From Sipunculus nudus (lineage: Eukaryota; Annelida; Sipuncula; Golfingiida; Sipunculidae): DNA of 64,000 nucleotides. Below, piece by piece: positions 47,195-58,935 of this stretch. Both the position numbers and the translations under genes were made by a program. Each line of letters begins with the position of its first letter. Positions within the stretch are counted from its first letter, which is position 1. The stretch lies in assembly GCA_026874595.1 (NCBI GenBank), contig CM049309.1, forward strand, positions 94,078,723 through 94,142,722, in the 5' to 3' direction. The notes under the pieces were generated by a model. It was not told the origin of the DNA. It saw only the letters and a program-made list of their open reading frames with translations, and did no database searches.

Positions 47195-50118
47195 CTGGAG
47201 CTGAATCTTAATGGCATCAGTACATTGAAGACTTGTCTAGGACTGGTCAGCATCAATGTTTCAGGAATGTGTGTACATGATAATTTGTTTATATCAATGT
47301 CCATTATGTATGAGTTACTTTTCACATTAATCCAAAACATGGGGGTATTTGCTATAAATTAGCAAACAAGTTTCATCTAATGAGCCTTATTAATTCTAAT
47401 TAACTTACTACTCATCAGTCGGGCTTAATGATGTTCACCGCTGGTACAAATATGTTATTTGTAAATATTTGTCATTAATAATTTGACCCTTTATTAATTA
47501 TTTCAAACATTCTGTCATCATAGCAGGGATGATATGTGTATCTTTTTACATATATTGTGTCTTTATTTTATTTTCATAATACCTGCATATAAACTTGAGT
47601 GTCGACCTCTTGGCCTCAGGGCACCTAATTATAGTGATGAAGGGTTTCCTTACATTTAGATATCATCAACTCAGTGACTGATTATTTATAAACTCTACAA
47701 AGTTTCATTTTAAATTGCTCGGCTGCAGGTGTGTAGGTGTTTATGAATCTCCACACGTCCATGTTGTTGTTATGTACTGTTGTATATGAATTATAATACA
47801 GGACACTAGACTTGATAAACTGATTGATTGTAATGTCCCTTTTGCTCTCTGCCGGCCATCTAATGACCATGGAGCAGACGGCTCGACTGCATGGCAACTA
47901 GTCAATATAGTCACTTAATGGTCATGTGTATTTGCTTGACCGTCAGACCGCTTGTACACACAGCTGCAACATTAATACAGTCATGTCCAGATCTCAGAAT
48001 ATATGCACAAGTAATGCCTCCAGTAAGAGTGATGAGAGCTCCTCAAGTCATGCTGGTTACTTTGGCTTGATTGGATATGTATTGGATCTGGTAAGCTTCT
48101 GAATTATAAGAGAAGCCAGACAAATAAACGTGTAGTCTCCTCAGGTTAATTGACTGCATGTGGATGGTGCTGTTTTGCTGAGCTGCACAAGGTTGAAATC
48201 ACAGCAGCTCAGCACTGGTTAGAACAGTGAGGATGAAGCCAGCAGCATGGGTGATCTATCATTTTTAGGGATGTTATTATTGGCAGCCTGCGTCTCGTTA
48301 AGGCAGTGATGTGGTATATTTATTAAAGCCCACATTAAGAGGTACTGTCTCCCCAGGTGGAGCCTTGGCAAGAGGACACAAGTACAGGGTCAAAGTTCAT
48401 AGGCGTGTGACTGATATTCCCTCAGCTATTGTCTGCACTGTTGCTGCCACTCGCAGACTGGAATGTAATCTCTGACTGGAGGTTAGAGAAAGTATGGTCC
48501 TCTTCTGCAGATGCCCATGAGAGGAGAGATCAAAAGCTGGCAGGTATCAACGGCAACTTATTGCTTGCTGCTGAAGCAATTAGGCTTCCCAGAACAGATA
48601 TTGCAGTATTTTGTTGCTCCTGTCAGGCAAATTCTTGGCAGCTACTGATCACATCTTGTTACGGTTAGGTCCATTGCTGTGAAGCAGGCTGCTCAGAGTG
48701 TTGCAGGAAAAGCTGTGCTTTTGGGATGTTGTTATTTCATGGATGATGTGAGGAACTGTAATAAGCTTACAGTAGAAATTGATCAAGCATTGGATTTTAT
48801 TATTATTACTGCTGTCTGAAGCCTGATGAAGCTGGGTCGTCTTGTGGACAGTCTATGAAGCATCCATATTTTCAATAACCTTGTGCAGTGCTGCATTCTT
48901 TTATTGTCACCCTGGGTTGCTGACTGCTGTCTAATGGAATAACACCAGTAGAGTGCCAAAAATACACCAAGGGGGATAACATCCGCATAATTACTGCGAC
49001 ATGCCTACCAGGTCAGTAAAACCCCAACGATGCTCGTGTTATAGGGAACTGCGCAGTTCTACACTAGCTGGCTGCCAGTGTTGTTATTATTATAGTCTCC
49101 AGATGTGTTATGAGGTGGCCATATGAATTACATATGAGGACATTGGCAGCATTGTGCACTAAGTGTTTATCTTCTCTGCCGTCATATTAGCACCATGGCA
49201 GAGAATATATATATAGATATATCTCAGGCTAAACCTGTATTTAGTAAATAATGATTCTTAATCAGTTTCTTATTTAGTAGTTACCACGGTACAGTAAATT
49301 ATCAGAGCATTGTTTATTTGTAAAGTGTAAATAGAATATATGGATATCATGATAAATCTGCCTCCATGTAAGAAATTTCATGTTTTTATATACAAATGTA
49401 TCATTTAGTATCATATTTCCTGATATTGACATCTATGTTATTTTGTTAGTACCTATGTTATATTTCCCTCAATATTACCATTTGTAGTTATCAAAACCTA
49501 ACTCTCTTCTAAGTTAAAGGGAAACTTGGTAAAAGTTGTTGATTAAATTGAAATTTACAAATATTAACAAGAAAATTAGTCATTCAGAGAAGTCATGTCA
49601 ACTTACCGGGTATTGTTTACAAATGAATATTACAACATGCTGTTATTCCCTTCATGCAAACTGAACTTTAATGTGCAGTTTAATCATTTATTTCTCAGGC
49701 ATTAATATGTTGTAGACAGTTATACACCAGTCCACACATTTAATATAACGCAGACTTAAACTCTTGACACTATAATAAAATGCATGATTGGAAAACAGCA
49801 ATCATTGTTCATCGCCACATAAAGTGTATCATGTTTTATCACATAGACGAGCCTAAACACAAATTGAATTATTACAGTTTTATTAGCATATTTTCTTTGA
49901 TTTAATTTTTCTATCCATATGTTTGTTTACTTTTTACTAGCTAATGCTCTTGACATATGTCTTTTTTCTGTATAATTGATCACCAGGTATACAAAGTATG
50001 CCTAAAACCATAAAATTAGAATATTCTGATATGCACAGCAAATAATTCACCTACAATTTTCACTAATGATCTGAAGATTTTGTATACTATTCCATATGAT
50101 CAGTCACTCCTGGCGAGC
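47195..50118. other. Single-copy stretch, possible regulatory DNA
   Basis: No transposon or array. A candidate short exon is at 47977-48090. Bases 47370-47450 and 47820-47900 hold several TTAATTA-like motifs and a run of distinct non-repetitive sequence. The open frame at 48429-48668 begins at TTG and has no support. Confidence 0.4.
47977..48090 (+). CDS. Candidate short exon, unrecognised
   Basis: AACATTAATACAG precedes 47981 or so, and GTAAGC follows GATCTG near 48090. One frame is open from an ATG (MSRSQNICTSNASSKSDESS at its start, then a more hydrophobic end) and reaches the donor in phase 0. It could be an alternative first exon or an internal exon. The open run is only about 36 codons and the acceptor lacks a strong pyrimidine tract, so chance is quite possible. 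Confidence 0.2.
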
Positions 50119-50470
50119 CAGTACACATAACATGCCTGAACTTTACAGGTATATCTGGGTCAGTACACATAATATGCCTTGACCTTAGAGATATAGCTGG
50201 GCCAGTACACAAAACATGCCTGAACTTTACAGGTTTATCTGGGTCAGTACACATAACATGCCTGGACCTTAGAGATATACCTGAGTCAGTACACATAACA
50301 TGCCTGGACCTTAGAGATATAGCTGGGTCAGTACTCATAACATGCTCCAACCTTAAAGATATAGCAGGGTCAGTACACATAACATGCCTTAATTTAGAGA
50401 TATAGCTGGGTCAGTACACATAACATGCCTGAACCCTAGAGGTATAGCTGGGTCAGTACACATAACATGA
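50119..50470 (+). repeat. Minisatellite, 42-bp unit, about 8.4 copies
   Basis: CAGTACACATAACATGCCTG anchors recur at 50119, 50161, 50203, 50245, 50287, 50329, 50371, 50412 and 50454. Unit length divisible by three leaves a minus-strand frame open (97 codons), which is judged fortuitous. Confidence 0.95.
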
Positions 50471-51512
50471 GATATCTTTTTTTTTTTTACCAAAGATAAT
50501 CCGCTTCTGTAGATTATCTGTCCCCCATTTAGAGCCACATTTTGGTGAAAAAATCAATAACCCTGTGTATTATATGCACCCCGTTTTTGGTCTAAATTGT
50601 GGATGAAGTATATTGTATATCCAATAGTCATTGGAAAATTTACTGGTTGCATGGCAAATGAACTTTTGAGGATAACAAGTCAGACCAACTAAACTGTTAA
50701 GTTTCTTTGATCTAGCACAGCTAACACATTGTTACAACTGTAATCATAGCAAAAAGTCAATGCTCCTTAAGTTGTGAAGTGTTAAAGAATGTGCTCAATC
50801 AGAATGGAACTGAATGTTTCATGTAAGATATAAAGTGATGGTGCACAGAGAAAACCTGACAGTAGTGCCCCAGTGAGCGTCACGTACTGCTGTGTATTTG
50901 TCCGCATACATATTCAGGCATCCTTTAGGCTGTAGGGAGAGCCCATGGATGATGGGAGCTAGACATAGCTGTGATCACGTGACTGATCAATTGTCCATGA
51001 CGCTGTCACAAGTAGGCTAATTAAAGCGAAGGAAGCAATCACATTCGACCGGTATTCTTCACTTGGGTCAAGTTTTTTGAAAGTAATTAGTGTGTCATGG
51101 GTCATTTCTCCATGAAAAATTCAACGATTCCTTACAGCCCTCAATGCTTGCACATATAGCACCATCTACCAACTAACAATGGTATCAAATGATGTCAACA
51201 AGTGGCGTGGTTATGCATATTCCAGTTGGCATATCATTAGTTCTCTGGGATTACAAGACATATCAAAGTTATATATGAAGTATTCTGAAATAAATGCAGT
51301 AAATAAGATCAAACTTTATGTTATCTAATTGAAAATCAAACCAATACTGATAATTTTTCAAAAATTCCTTTTTTATTGCTCAACACCGGCTGATGGTTTG
51401 GCAGTCTTACAATCTTCCAAACGATGTTCAATGTACCAGAAAATAGCTGGAAAATTATACTTTATGTAAAAAACGAATAAAGGTTTTTAGATAAGATTTC
51501 ATGATGAAAAAA
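50471..51512. other. Unique sequence separating two parts of the 42-bp repeat
   Basis: AT-rich and single copy. Bases 50930-51060 include CACGTG and GCTAATTAAAG in a less AT-rich context and may be regulatory. No gene is seen. Confidence 0.45.
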
Positions 51513-51570
51513 TGTGGGTATAGCTGGGTCAGTACACATAACGTGCCTGAACCTTAGAGGTATAGCTGAG
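51513..51570 (+). repeat. Outlying copy of the 42-bp repeat
   Basis: TATAGCTGGGTCAGTACACA followed by TAACGTGCCTGAACCTTAGA repeats the 50119-50470 unit about 1.3 times, 1.04 kb downstream. Confidence 0.85.
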
Positions 51571-53221
51571 CACTTCTACCCGTGGGCCACTTCTACTCAT
51601 AATTCTTACCTCAAAATTGTGTGATACCCTTGATGTGTATCACTGTTTATCAGTCTGTTCAGGTACACATGCTGCTCCTGGACATGGTACTCTGAGCAAC
51701 GTAACCATTAGGCCACCGCTGCTGCAGATAACCTTTAGAATTATTCTCTGTGCATGTTTTATTTAGATGTGTGTCTACACATGATTTACTAGAACAAAAA
51801 AAATTAAATCCAGTGAATATCATTTGATCTTTGTTGTTGAAGATTGTCAGCATATCCATAGTATAGCTTGTGCTTGTGGATTTAGTAATCATTTAATAGT
51901 TGGCCTGAGTTTACTGAGATAGCAATAACGATGCTGTTTCACAACAGTGAATGGTATTCTGGCAGATACTGCAGGCTTATTTCACGCTGTCAGATGATGG
52001 ATTGCTGCCCTGTAGGATGTGCTGGCTTCATTATTACTTCTGGGCATATCTGGCATCAACTAAAAAAATAATCTTGGAAAGGGATATATATTCTACCCAG
52101 CAGGGTTCCCATACCTCTCATGCTCCCCCCGAAATCCCTGCATTTCTGCCAGTCCAGTATGTAATACCGTGAGATTGAGGCCAATCTTTGTCTACGTGTT
52201 ATTGAATAAAACAGCAGCAAGTTCTGGTCACACCTGTAGGTCTGGGATTCACACAAGATTTTTTAAGGGCCCCAAATATCTTTAATTCAGCTCGTAATCC
52301 TTTGTAGAATCTAGAAAATTCAATGAAATTCATAAGAAAAACCAGAAAAGGTTGATTTCTCCAAGGTAAAAGTCTTACTAGATTGTAGTCTCTTTGTGTA
52401 AGTGGTTATGTGTACATATCTTATGTCCTAGACGTGGCAGTGGAAAAATAGCAAAAATTTATTATGTTACAAGGCAGGGTTGTGAACTGATATTATTTAC
52501 AAATTTATTAAAATTTTATTTCAGACATAACAATTTTATTTATTATTAGTTTAATGGAGCGAAGATATTTTATTTATAGATCAGTATAGAAATAAATTAT
52601 TTAAATGAATTCATATGAAAAAAGCAAGTCTCCTTGCTTTTGAAAGTAACATAACGACCAGGGAATCTGCCCATAAAAAACTATTTTCATCTAAACAGTG
52701 TCAAATTCCTTAATTGAAACAAGTCTGAATTTCCCTCTGCTGTGGAGATCTTTTTATCACCAGTTTCTTTAGCATATATAAATATATACATACATGGATA
52801 TCAGAAACTTGTAACCCTGACCTACATGTTGTCAGTCCTGTTTTTCTGAAAGTAGGTCACAGCGTCTTAATTTCTGATTTAAAGGAACTCCTATATATAC
52901 CTGAGTGTATGTTCAGGATTTTTTACTTTAACAGGTATGGACCATGCCAGACACATGATTTACATAGGATTACATAACTCTATTGCCCTCAGTCACTGTT
53001 GTATATAACAAACATGTTTGTAGAGTCATGTACATGCAAGGACAGGTTCAGATACAATCAATGTAAAAAAATTCCAAATTCTCCTGAACGGACTGTGAGA
53101 CACAGTATTTCTGTTGTGGTACCCCACGTATCTATTTATAAAGGTAAATCTAAACAAATGATGACATTAAAAAACACATGGTGTGAAACATATTAGTGTT
53201 TATAAAACACATATTTTCTCT
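51571..53221. other. Single-copy AT-rich stretch
   Basis: Short open frames only (51951-52172, 52999-53196), with no convincing splice pair. Nothing else is recognised. Confidence 0.45.
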
Positions 53222-53540
53222 GCATGTAGTAGAGGGTTTTGTGTGTAAGGGCATTATCTAGCATGTAGTAGAGGGTTTTGTGTGTGAGGGCATTATCTAG
53301 CATGTAGTAGAGGGTTTTGTGTGTGAGGGCATTATCTAGCATGTAGTAGAGGGTTTTGTGTGTGAGGCCATTATCTAGCATGTAGTAGAGGGTTTTGTGT
53401 GTGAGGCCATTATCTAGCATGTAGTAGAGGGTTTTGTGTGTGAGGGCATTATCCAGCATGTAGTAGAGGGTTTTGTGTGTGAGGGCGCATTATCTAGCAT
53501 GTAGTAGAGGGTTTTGTGTGTGAGGGCATTATCCAGCATA
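53222..53540 (+). repeat. Minisatellite, 39-bp unit, 8 copies
   Basis: GCATGTAGTAGAGGGTTTTG recurs every 39 bp from 53222, with one 2-bp insertion near 53486. Minus-strand frames are open with a 13-residue period, a by-product of unit length. Confidence 0.95.
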
Positions 53541-54353
53541 TTATGTTCAACAATGGTTTCCTGCCCTGAGTGATACACATCATGTAAACCTCTCAGATCC
53601 ACATTAGTCCCCATCTATTCTGTGGGCCCTGGGGGGGTTTTGTGGCAAAGTATGTCCACTAACACAGGCTGAAGCTCACGTCTGGTTGGTGCCTTATGAA
53701 CACTGGCATTGATTATGATTGGAGGGTGACAGCCACCCACAAGCACATTCATACAAACATTAATTGGCAATTTGTCTGTGTCCTTTCATCTGCTGATTGA
53801 TTGCTTTGAGCCCCAATTAATAACATTTACATAAAGATGTCTTAGCAAAATTTCATGGATGGTAATCAGCTTACCATGTTTGCTGACAGATCACTTTGTT
53901 TGATCTGGGATATTAGAGGGGAGGCACCACTTGTAATATGGATCAGAGGTCCAGATATGCTAATTACTTGCAACGTGCCTTCAAAATAGCTTTGTCTGCT
54001 GTTATCTACAGTGATATCTCATACAGAGAGAGATAGATGAGTTTAAAGATAGACAGTATTGGAACTCGATAATCTTCCTTTTTGAACGCCTGCAAATTAT
54101 TAATTACATCAGTAAATTTCACTATATTTTCTCCTCAGTTGGATCAATTTAAATTTTTACTCTACCATGGTCAAAACAGAATTTTAACACCATTTAAAGC
54201 AGCATTTTCCTACAGAGAGGCAGAATCATTGATATGTAGGTGAGATGTTGGACTCCTATTTATATATACCAGCTTCTATGTATCAGTTTAAGAGCTTAAA
54301 AATGGGGATTGGGATATTTTTCTAGTTTAGTAACTGTTTTTTTTTCTTTTTAT

Positions 54354-54362
<9 letters not shown>
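53541..54362. other. Single-copy stretch, candidate conserved non-coding block
   Basis: Bases 53690-54120 are non-repetitive with many homeodomain-type cores (TTAATTGG, CAATTAATAAC, GCTAATTAC) and TGATTGATTG. No open frame or splice pair. Regulatory role is inferred only from texture. Confidence 0.35.

Positions 54363-54394
<32 letters not shown>
54363..54394. repeat. TA microsatellite
   Basis: About sixteen TA dinucleotides just before the 29-bp array. Confidence 0.95.
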
Positions 54395-54397
<3 letters not shown>

Positions 54398-54453
54398 AGG
54401 AAAAGGTTGGCACCATTGTCTACATAAGCATATAAATGCACCCTCATATAGTC

Positions 54454-55146
54454 ATGCCTCGTGTAAACAATGTGACATGACACTGCTTCCTGTAAACAAT
54501 GTGACATGACACTGCTTCCTGTAAACACTGTGTTATGACACTGTTTCCTGTGAACCTGTGACATGACACTGCTTCCTGTAAACAATGTGACAAGACACTT
54601 GCTTACTGTAAACACTGTGACATGACACAGCTTCCTGTAAACACTGTGACAGACACTGTTTCATGTAAACCAGTGACATGACACTGCTTACTGTAAACAA
54701 TGTGACATGACACTGCTTCCTGTAAACACTGTGTTATGACACTGTTTCCTGTAAACCTGTGACATGACACTGCTTCCTGAAAACAATGTGACAAGACACT
54801 TGCTTACTGTAAACAATGTGACATGACACAGCTTCCTGTAAACACTGTGACAGACACTGTTTCATGTAAACCAGTGACATGACACTGCTTACTGTAAACA
54901 CTGTGACATGACACTGCTTCCTGTAAACCTGTGACATCACACAACTTCCTGTAAACACTGTGACATGACACTGCTTCCTGTAAACTAGTGACATGACACT
55001 GCTTCCCGTAAACAATGTGACATGACACAGCTTCCTGTAAACAATGTGACATGACACTGCTTCCTGTAAACCAGTGACATGACACTGCTTCCTGTAAACA
55101 CTGTGACAAGACACTGCTTCCTGTAAACAATGTAACATGACATAGC
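54454..55146 (+). repeat. Minisatellite, about 29-bp unit, about 24 copies
   Basis: Units of 27-31 bp built on GTGACATGACACTGCTTCCT and GTAAAC. A longer block recurs with an offset of 201 bp (ACAAGACACTTGCTTACTG at about 54590 and 54791), showing higher-order duplication. Minus-strand frames of 97-134 codons are products of the repeat. Confidence 0.93.
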
Positions 55147-55147
55147 T

Positions 55148-55552
55148 TCAAGTACAGGCCAGTCTGAGATGGTTCAGGTATAGGCCAGTCTGAGATAGTT
55201 CAGGTACAGGCCAGTCTGAGATAGTTCAGGTACAGGCCAGTCTGAGAAAGTTCAGGTACAGGCCAGTCTGAGATAGTTCAGGTACAGGCCAGTCTGAGAT
55301 AGTTCAGGTACAGGCCAGTCTAAGAAAGTTCAGGTACAGGCCAGTCTGAGATGGTACAGGTACAGGCCAGTCTGAGAAAGTTCAGGTACAGGCCAGTCTG
55401 AGATAGTTCAGGTACAGGCCAGTCTGAGATAGATCAAGTACAGGCCATTCTGAGATAGTTCAGGTACAGGCCAGTCTGAGATAGATCAGGTACAGGCCAG
55501 TGTGAGATAGTTCAGGTACAGGCCAGTGTGAGATAGTTCAGGTACAGGCCAT
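55148..55552 (+). repeat. Minisatellite, 26-bp unit, about 15.5 copies
   Basis: GGTACAGGCCAGTCTGAGAT recurs every 26 bp and abuts the preceding array with no spacer. Confidence 0.95.
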
Positions 55553-56041
55553 TTTAATAAAAGGAATGATTGGGAGAAAGTGTCAGCATATGATTCTTGT
55601 TGTTATTTATTATTTTCAGATATATAAAGTCAATATCAACCGGAATCTGGAGGATCTTGAGAGTAATCATGAGTTGCTATTTTTTGTTTGGTAACAAGCT
55701 GTTGGTATTTAGCAGTATGATTTAGTAATAAAGAATGTTAACCTTTGCCTCTTTCCACCTTTCATAACAGAGGATGAAGCCTCGCTACTTTCATCAGATT
55801 GACAAATGGATGTTTCAGAGCTGTCATATGATTTGATGGCCATGACCTTTGCTGAGTCTGATATATGACTACAGTATTCCTGCTGTTCCTGACTGCTGTT
55901 TTTTCTGGGACTGTCCTTGTACATCTTGCCCTGGTATTCACAACATAATATTGTGATTCCCTGCAGCCTCTTGAGGAGTATTCAGCAGCATAGACAAACA
56001 TGTTTTTTAAGGATATTTCTTCAGTATAAGTTGATACACTA
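55553..56041. other. Single-copy spacer between minisatellites
   Basis: Contains pyrimidine-rich acceptor-like sites (CAG at 55619 and 55770) followed by 14-25 codon open frames with no clear donor. A Ser-rich minus-strand frame lies at 55924-55709. None can be called a gene. Confidence 0.4.
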
Positions 56042-56855
56042 ATTAATGAGCATGGCAGCTGATGTAGGACCTGTGTATTAATGAGCATGGCAGCTGTTGT
56101 AGGACCTGTGTATTAATGAGCATGGCAGCTGTTGTAGGACCTGTGTACAGCTGTTGTAGGACCTGTGTACAGCTGTTGTAGGACCTGTGTACAGCTGTTG
56201 TAGGACCTGGGTACAGCTGTTGTAGGACCTGTGTACAGCTGTTGTAGGACCTGTGTACAGCTGTTGTAGGACCTGTGTACAGCTGTTGTAGGACCTGTGT
56301 ACAGCTGTTGTAGGACCTGTGTACAGCTGTTGTAGGACCTGTGTACAGCTGTTGTAGGACCTGTGTACAGCTGTTGTAGGACCTGTGTACAGCTGTTGTA
56401 GGACCTGTGTACAGCTGTTGTAGGACCTGTGTACAGCTGTTGTAGGACCTGTGTACAGCTGTTGTAGGACCTGTGTACAGCTGTTGTAGGACCTGTGTAC
56501 AGCTGTTGTAGGACCTGTGTACAGCTGTTGTAGGACCTGTGTACAGCTGTTGTAGGACCTGTATACAGCTGTTGTAGGACCTGTGTACAGCTGTTGTAGG
56601 ACCTGTGTACAGCTGTTGTAGGACCTGTGTACAGCTGTTGTAGGACCTGTGTACAGCTGTTGTAGGACCTGTGTACAGCTGTTGTAGGACCTGTGTACAG
56701 CTGTTGTAGGACCTGTGTACAGCTGTTGTAGGACCTGTGTACAGCTGTTGTAGGACCTGTGTACAGCTGTTGTAGGACCTGTGTACAGCTGTTGTAGGAC
56801 CTGTGTACAGCTGTTGTAGGACCTGTGTACAGCTGTTGTAGGACCTGTGTACAGC
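56042..56855 (+). repeat. Minisatellite, three 35-bp units then about 32 units of 22 bp
   Basis: The left end has three 35-bp units (TTAATGAGCATGGCAGCTG then TTGTAGGACCTGTGTA). From 56145 the unit shortens to 22 bp (GTACAGCTGTTGTAGGACCT plus GT), and about 32 near-perfect copies follow. The 22-bp unit has no stop on the minus strand, so every minus frame is open (frames of 321 and 267 codons). This is a property of the unit, not evidence of a gene. Confidence 0.96.
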
Positions 56856-58685
56856 AAATTGTGCCATGTCACCTTTACCACAGCTAGAATGTGTTGTTGA
56901 AGAGACTGGCACCCTGCTCAAATTGACTGCCTGGTCTTCCCCAGTAATAATGAAGGACCAAAAAAAGAATTTCAAATAGCCAACTCTATCCAATGAAGTT
57001 CGGTCCATGTAGACTTGTTCTATCCTCCATTTTGCTCATGCAGGGTAGATTGGTCCTGTTTAATAGCTGAAGCCAATCCCATATATTTTGTTTTGGTTTA
57101 GGTAATGAAGAAGTGAAGCCAGTATGAACAGAAATGAGGGAAATACCAGTCTAGCAGTATTTCATTAGTTTGTAGCATCTGTTTTGAAATGTTGCTATCT
57201 TCCTGTAATTACTCACGGCTTGGCCGAGCTCTGTGGCCTAGCTGTGATACCTCAGTACTAGTCTGTTGATAGGAAACAAGCTTGCATTTTGTTAACACTC
57301 AGTCCTTGAATCTTCTGGGTAGTTTTTCTACGAAACACACCTATATTTCTAGTGACCATAAACCCTGCGGTAAAATGTATTATTTTCTTTCATCATTAAG
57401 TCAGGGCTATGGTAATGTGTTCCAGGAAAGCCAGCTGGTTTACTGTTCCTGAGAGGAACTCAGTTTTTCCATCATTGCCATGATGTGTCTCTTTTAGAAA
57501 ATCCTGTCTTCATGATCCAGCATTTAGAAGGATATAAGTACCAATGAACCAGGTGTTAGACACTAATGATCTGATATTCAAGATGATGAATCCTTTGAAG
57601 ATGAAACCCCAGGCAAAAGATATCGTAAAACTAAAGGAAAGTCATGCTTCTTGTGTCGTGTTTATAGTTCTACCATCAGCAGATAGTTCATGAAATTAGG
57701 CCAGAAGATTTTCTTTTAGGTTTATAATATTTTTATATCTTCAGATTATTTAGACACTGCTGACAAATAAAAAAAATGATTTTAATTCAAAATAATGGAT
57801 GGACATAGATCTTTGAAATTTTGCATGTATCTAAATATAGGTAAGGAACAGAGGTCAGAGTCTCTTTTAAAGTCATGATGTTTACTGTGAGAGTGACCCA
57901 GTCATATTTTCAGTCTGTGTACAATAGATCTCTCAGGAGTGGCTAAACTGATTGTCATGAAATTTGATGTGTTAATTGATCTGTGACCATAAGACCTATA
58001 ATTCCATGCTCAGCTGGGTTTTTTTTGTCAGACAGAAAGAGTATTGCTAATGTTTAGTTTAGCAATCCATTCGATTGGATTGAATCAAAGATTCAAATTA
58101 GTGTGCTCCATTTAAATTTATCACTTTCATTAAAAAAATCATAAAAGAGAATTTATCCCTGCATCAAATTCTCAAATAATCTTTCTAATAGTTGTGAAAT
58201 CTAGAAAATTAAGGGGTAACACTGGAGAGAAAAATGCATGTGCTTAAACTTTTTTATTAAAACATAATGAATGTGATAGTAAATCACCAAACTATTGATG
58301 ATGTATGTATTGCAATATGAATATCTTTACCCTGAGGAATCATTTATATATAAATATATATTTCCACACATTTAAATAATGGCATTTGGCCATGAGGCTC
58401 AGCTGTATCTGACATTCAGGCATGTTATATGTACCAGAACTACAGGTGGTATTATATTTTTAAAAAATAGAAAGGACTTTTGTTGTATGTCAGTCAATAC
58501 CAGCAAATACTTTATTTTTAATTCGATCACATGATGATTACAGTTGTGAGTATGGCAATTAATCAATAGTCTCTTAAGTGATAAGAATGGTGAATAAAAG
58601 TAATAAATAGAAATCCCCCTTCTGATGAATTCAAGCCTCCTCCATTCACTTATTCGGCCCATATCTCCAGGTTCATTTGTGAAAA
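56856..58685. other. Mostly single copy, with a decayed D-like fragment
   Basis: Bases 57765-58030 resemble family D phrases (AATGGATGGACATAGATCTT, GAGAGTGACCCAG) but are too decayed for boundaries. A 35-codon protein-like run at about 57569-57673 (DDESFEDETPGKRYRKTKGK in part) has no splice context. The rest is AT-rich unique sequence. Confidence 0.4.
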
Positions 58686-58745
58686 GGTGACTCTACTTTT
58701 GTGAATATTCCTTATAGGTGACTCTACTTTTGTGAATATTCCTTG
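58686..58745 (+). repeat. Two-copy direct repeat, about 32 bp
   Basis: GGTGACTCTACTTTTGTGAA with TATTCCTT occurs twice in tandem. Confidence 0.85.
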
Positions 58746-58747
58746 AT

Positions 58748-58935
58748 GATCATTGTGGATCCGGAACATGCTCCGGATAGACACCAAAAATCAATTGATT
58801 CTTCATTTTGCCATTCTTGGAAGACCCTGAGAGTTTCATGAAATTCCATTCATGATTGCCTGAGTTATGTTACGAACAAACACACAAACACACAGACTGA
58901 AATGAATGCATACCTCCTGGTGGAGGCAAAAAAAC
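58748..58935 (+). mobile_element. Short decayed dispersed-repeat-like segment
   Basis: A left hairpin ATCCGGA-ACATGC-TCCGGAT (58758 on) is followed about 150 bp later by CACACAAACACACAGACTGA and GCATACCTCC-TGGT-GGAGGC. Such ends are familiar from marine invertebrate repeats, but only one copy is in this window, so the call is tentative. Confidence 0.35.

Noticed and set aside
50087-50380. Minus-strand 97-codon frame
   Set aside because: Product of the 42-bp repeat (14 residues per unit).
52999-53196. Possible exon ending at GGTAAATC near 53143
   Set aside because: There is no pyrimidine tract upstream and the peptide is not distinctive.
53193-53614. Minus-strand frames of 88 and 66 codons
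   Set aside because: Product of the 39-bp repeat (13 residues per unit).
54322-55151. Several overlapping minus-strand frames of 97-134 codons
   Set aside because: They are translations of the 29-bp minisatellite and overlap each other in different frames.
55709-55924. Ser-rich minus-strand frame as an exon
   Set aside because: Acceptor is weak and the plus strand offers an equally plausible acceptor over the same bases; neither has a good donor.
56043-57008. Minus-strand frames of 321 and 267 codons
   Set aside because: The 22-bp unit has no stop on the minus strand, so all three frames are open; no start context, splice sites or non-repeat domain support a gene.
57569-57673. Acidic then basic 35-codon run as a gene fragment
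   Set aside because: Too short, with stops on both sides and no splice signals; kept only as a note.
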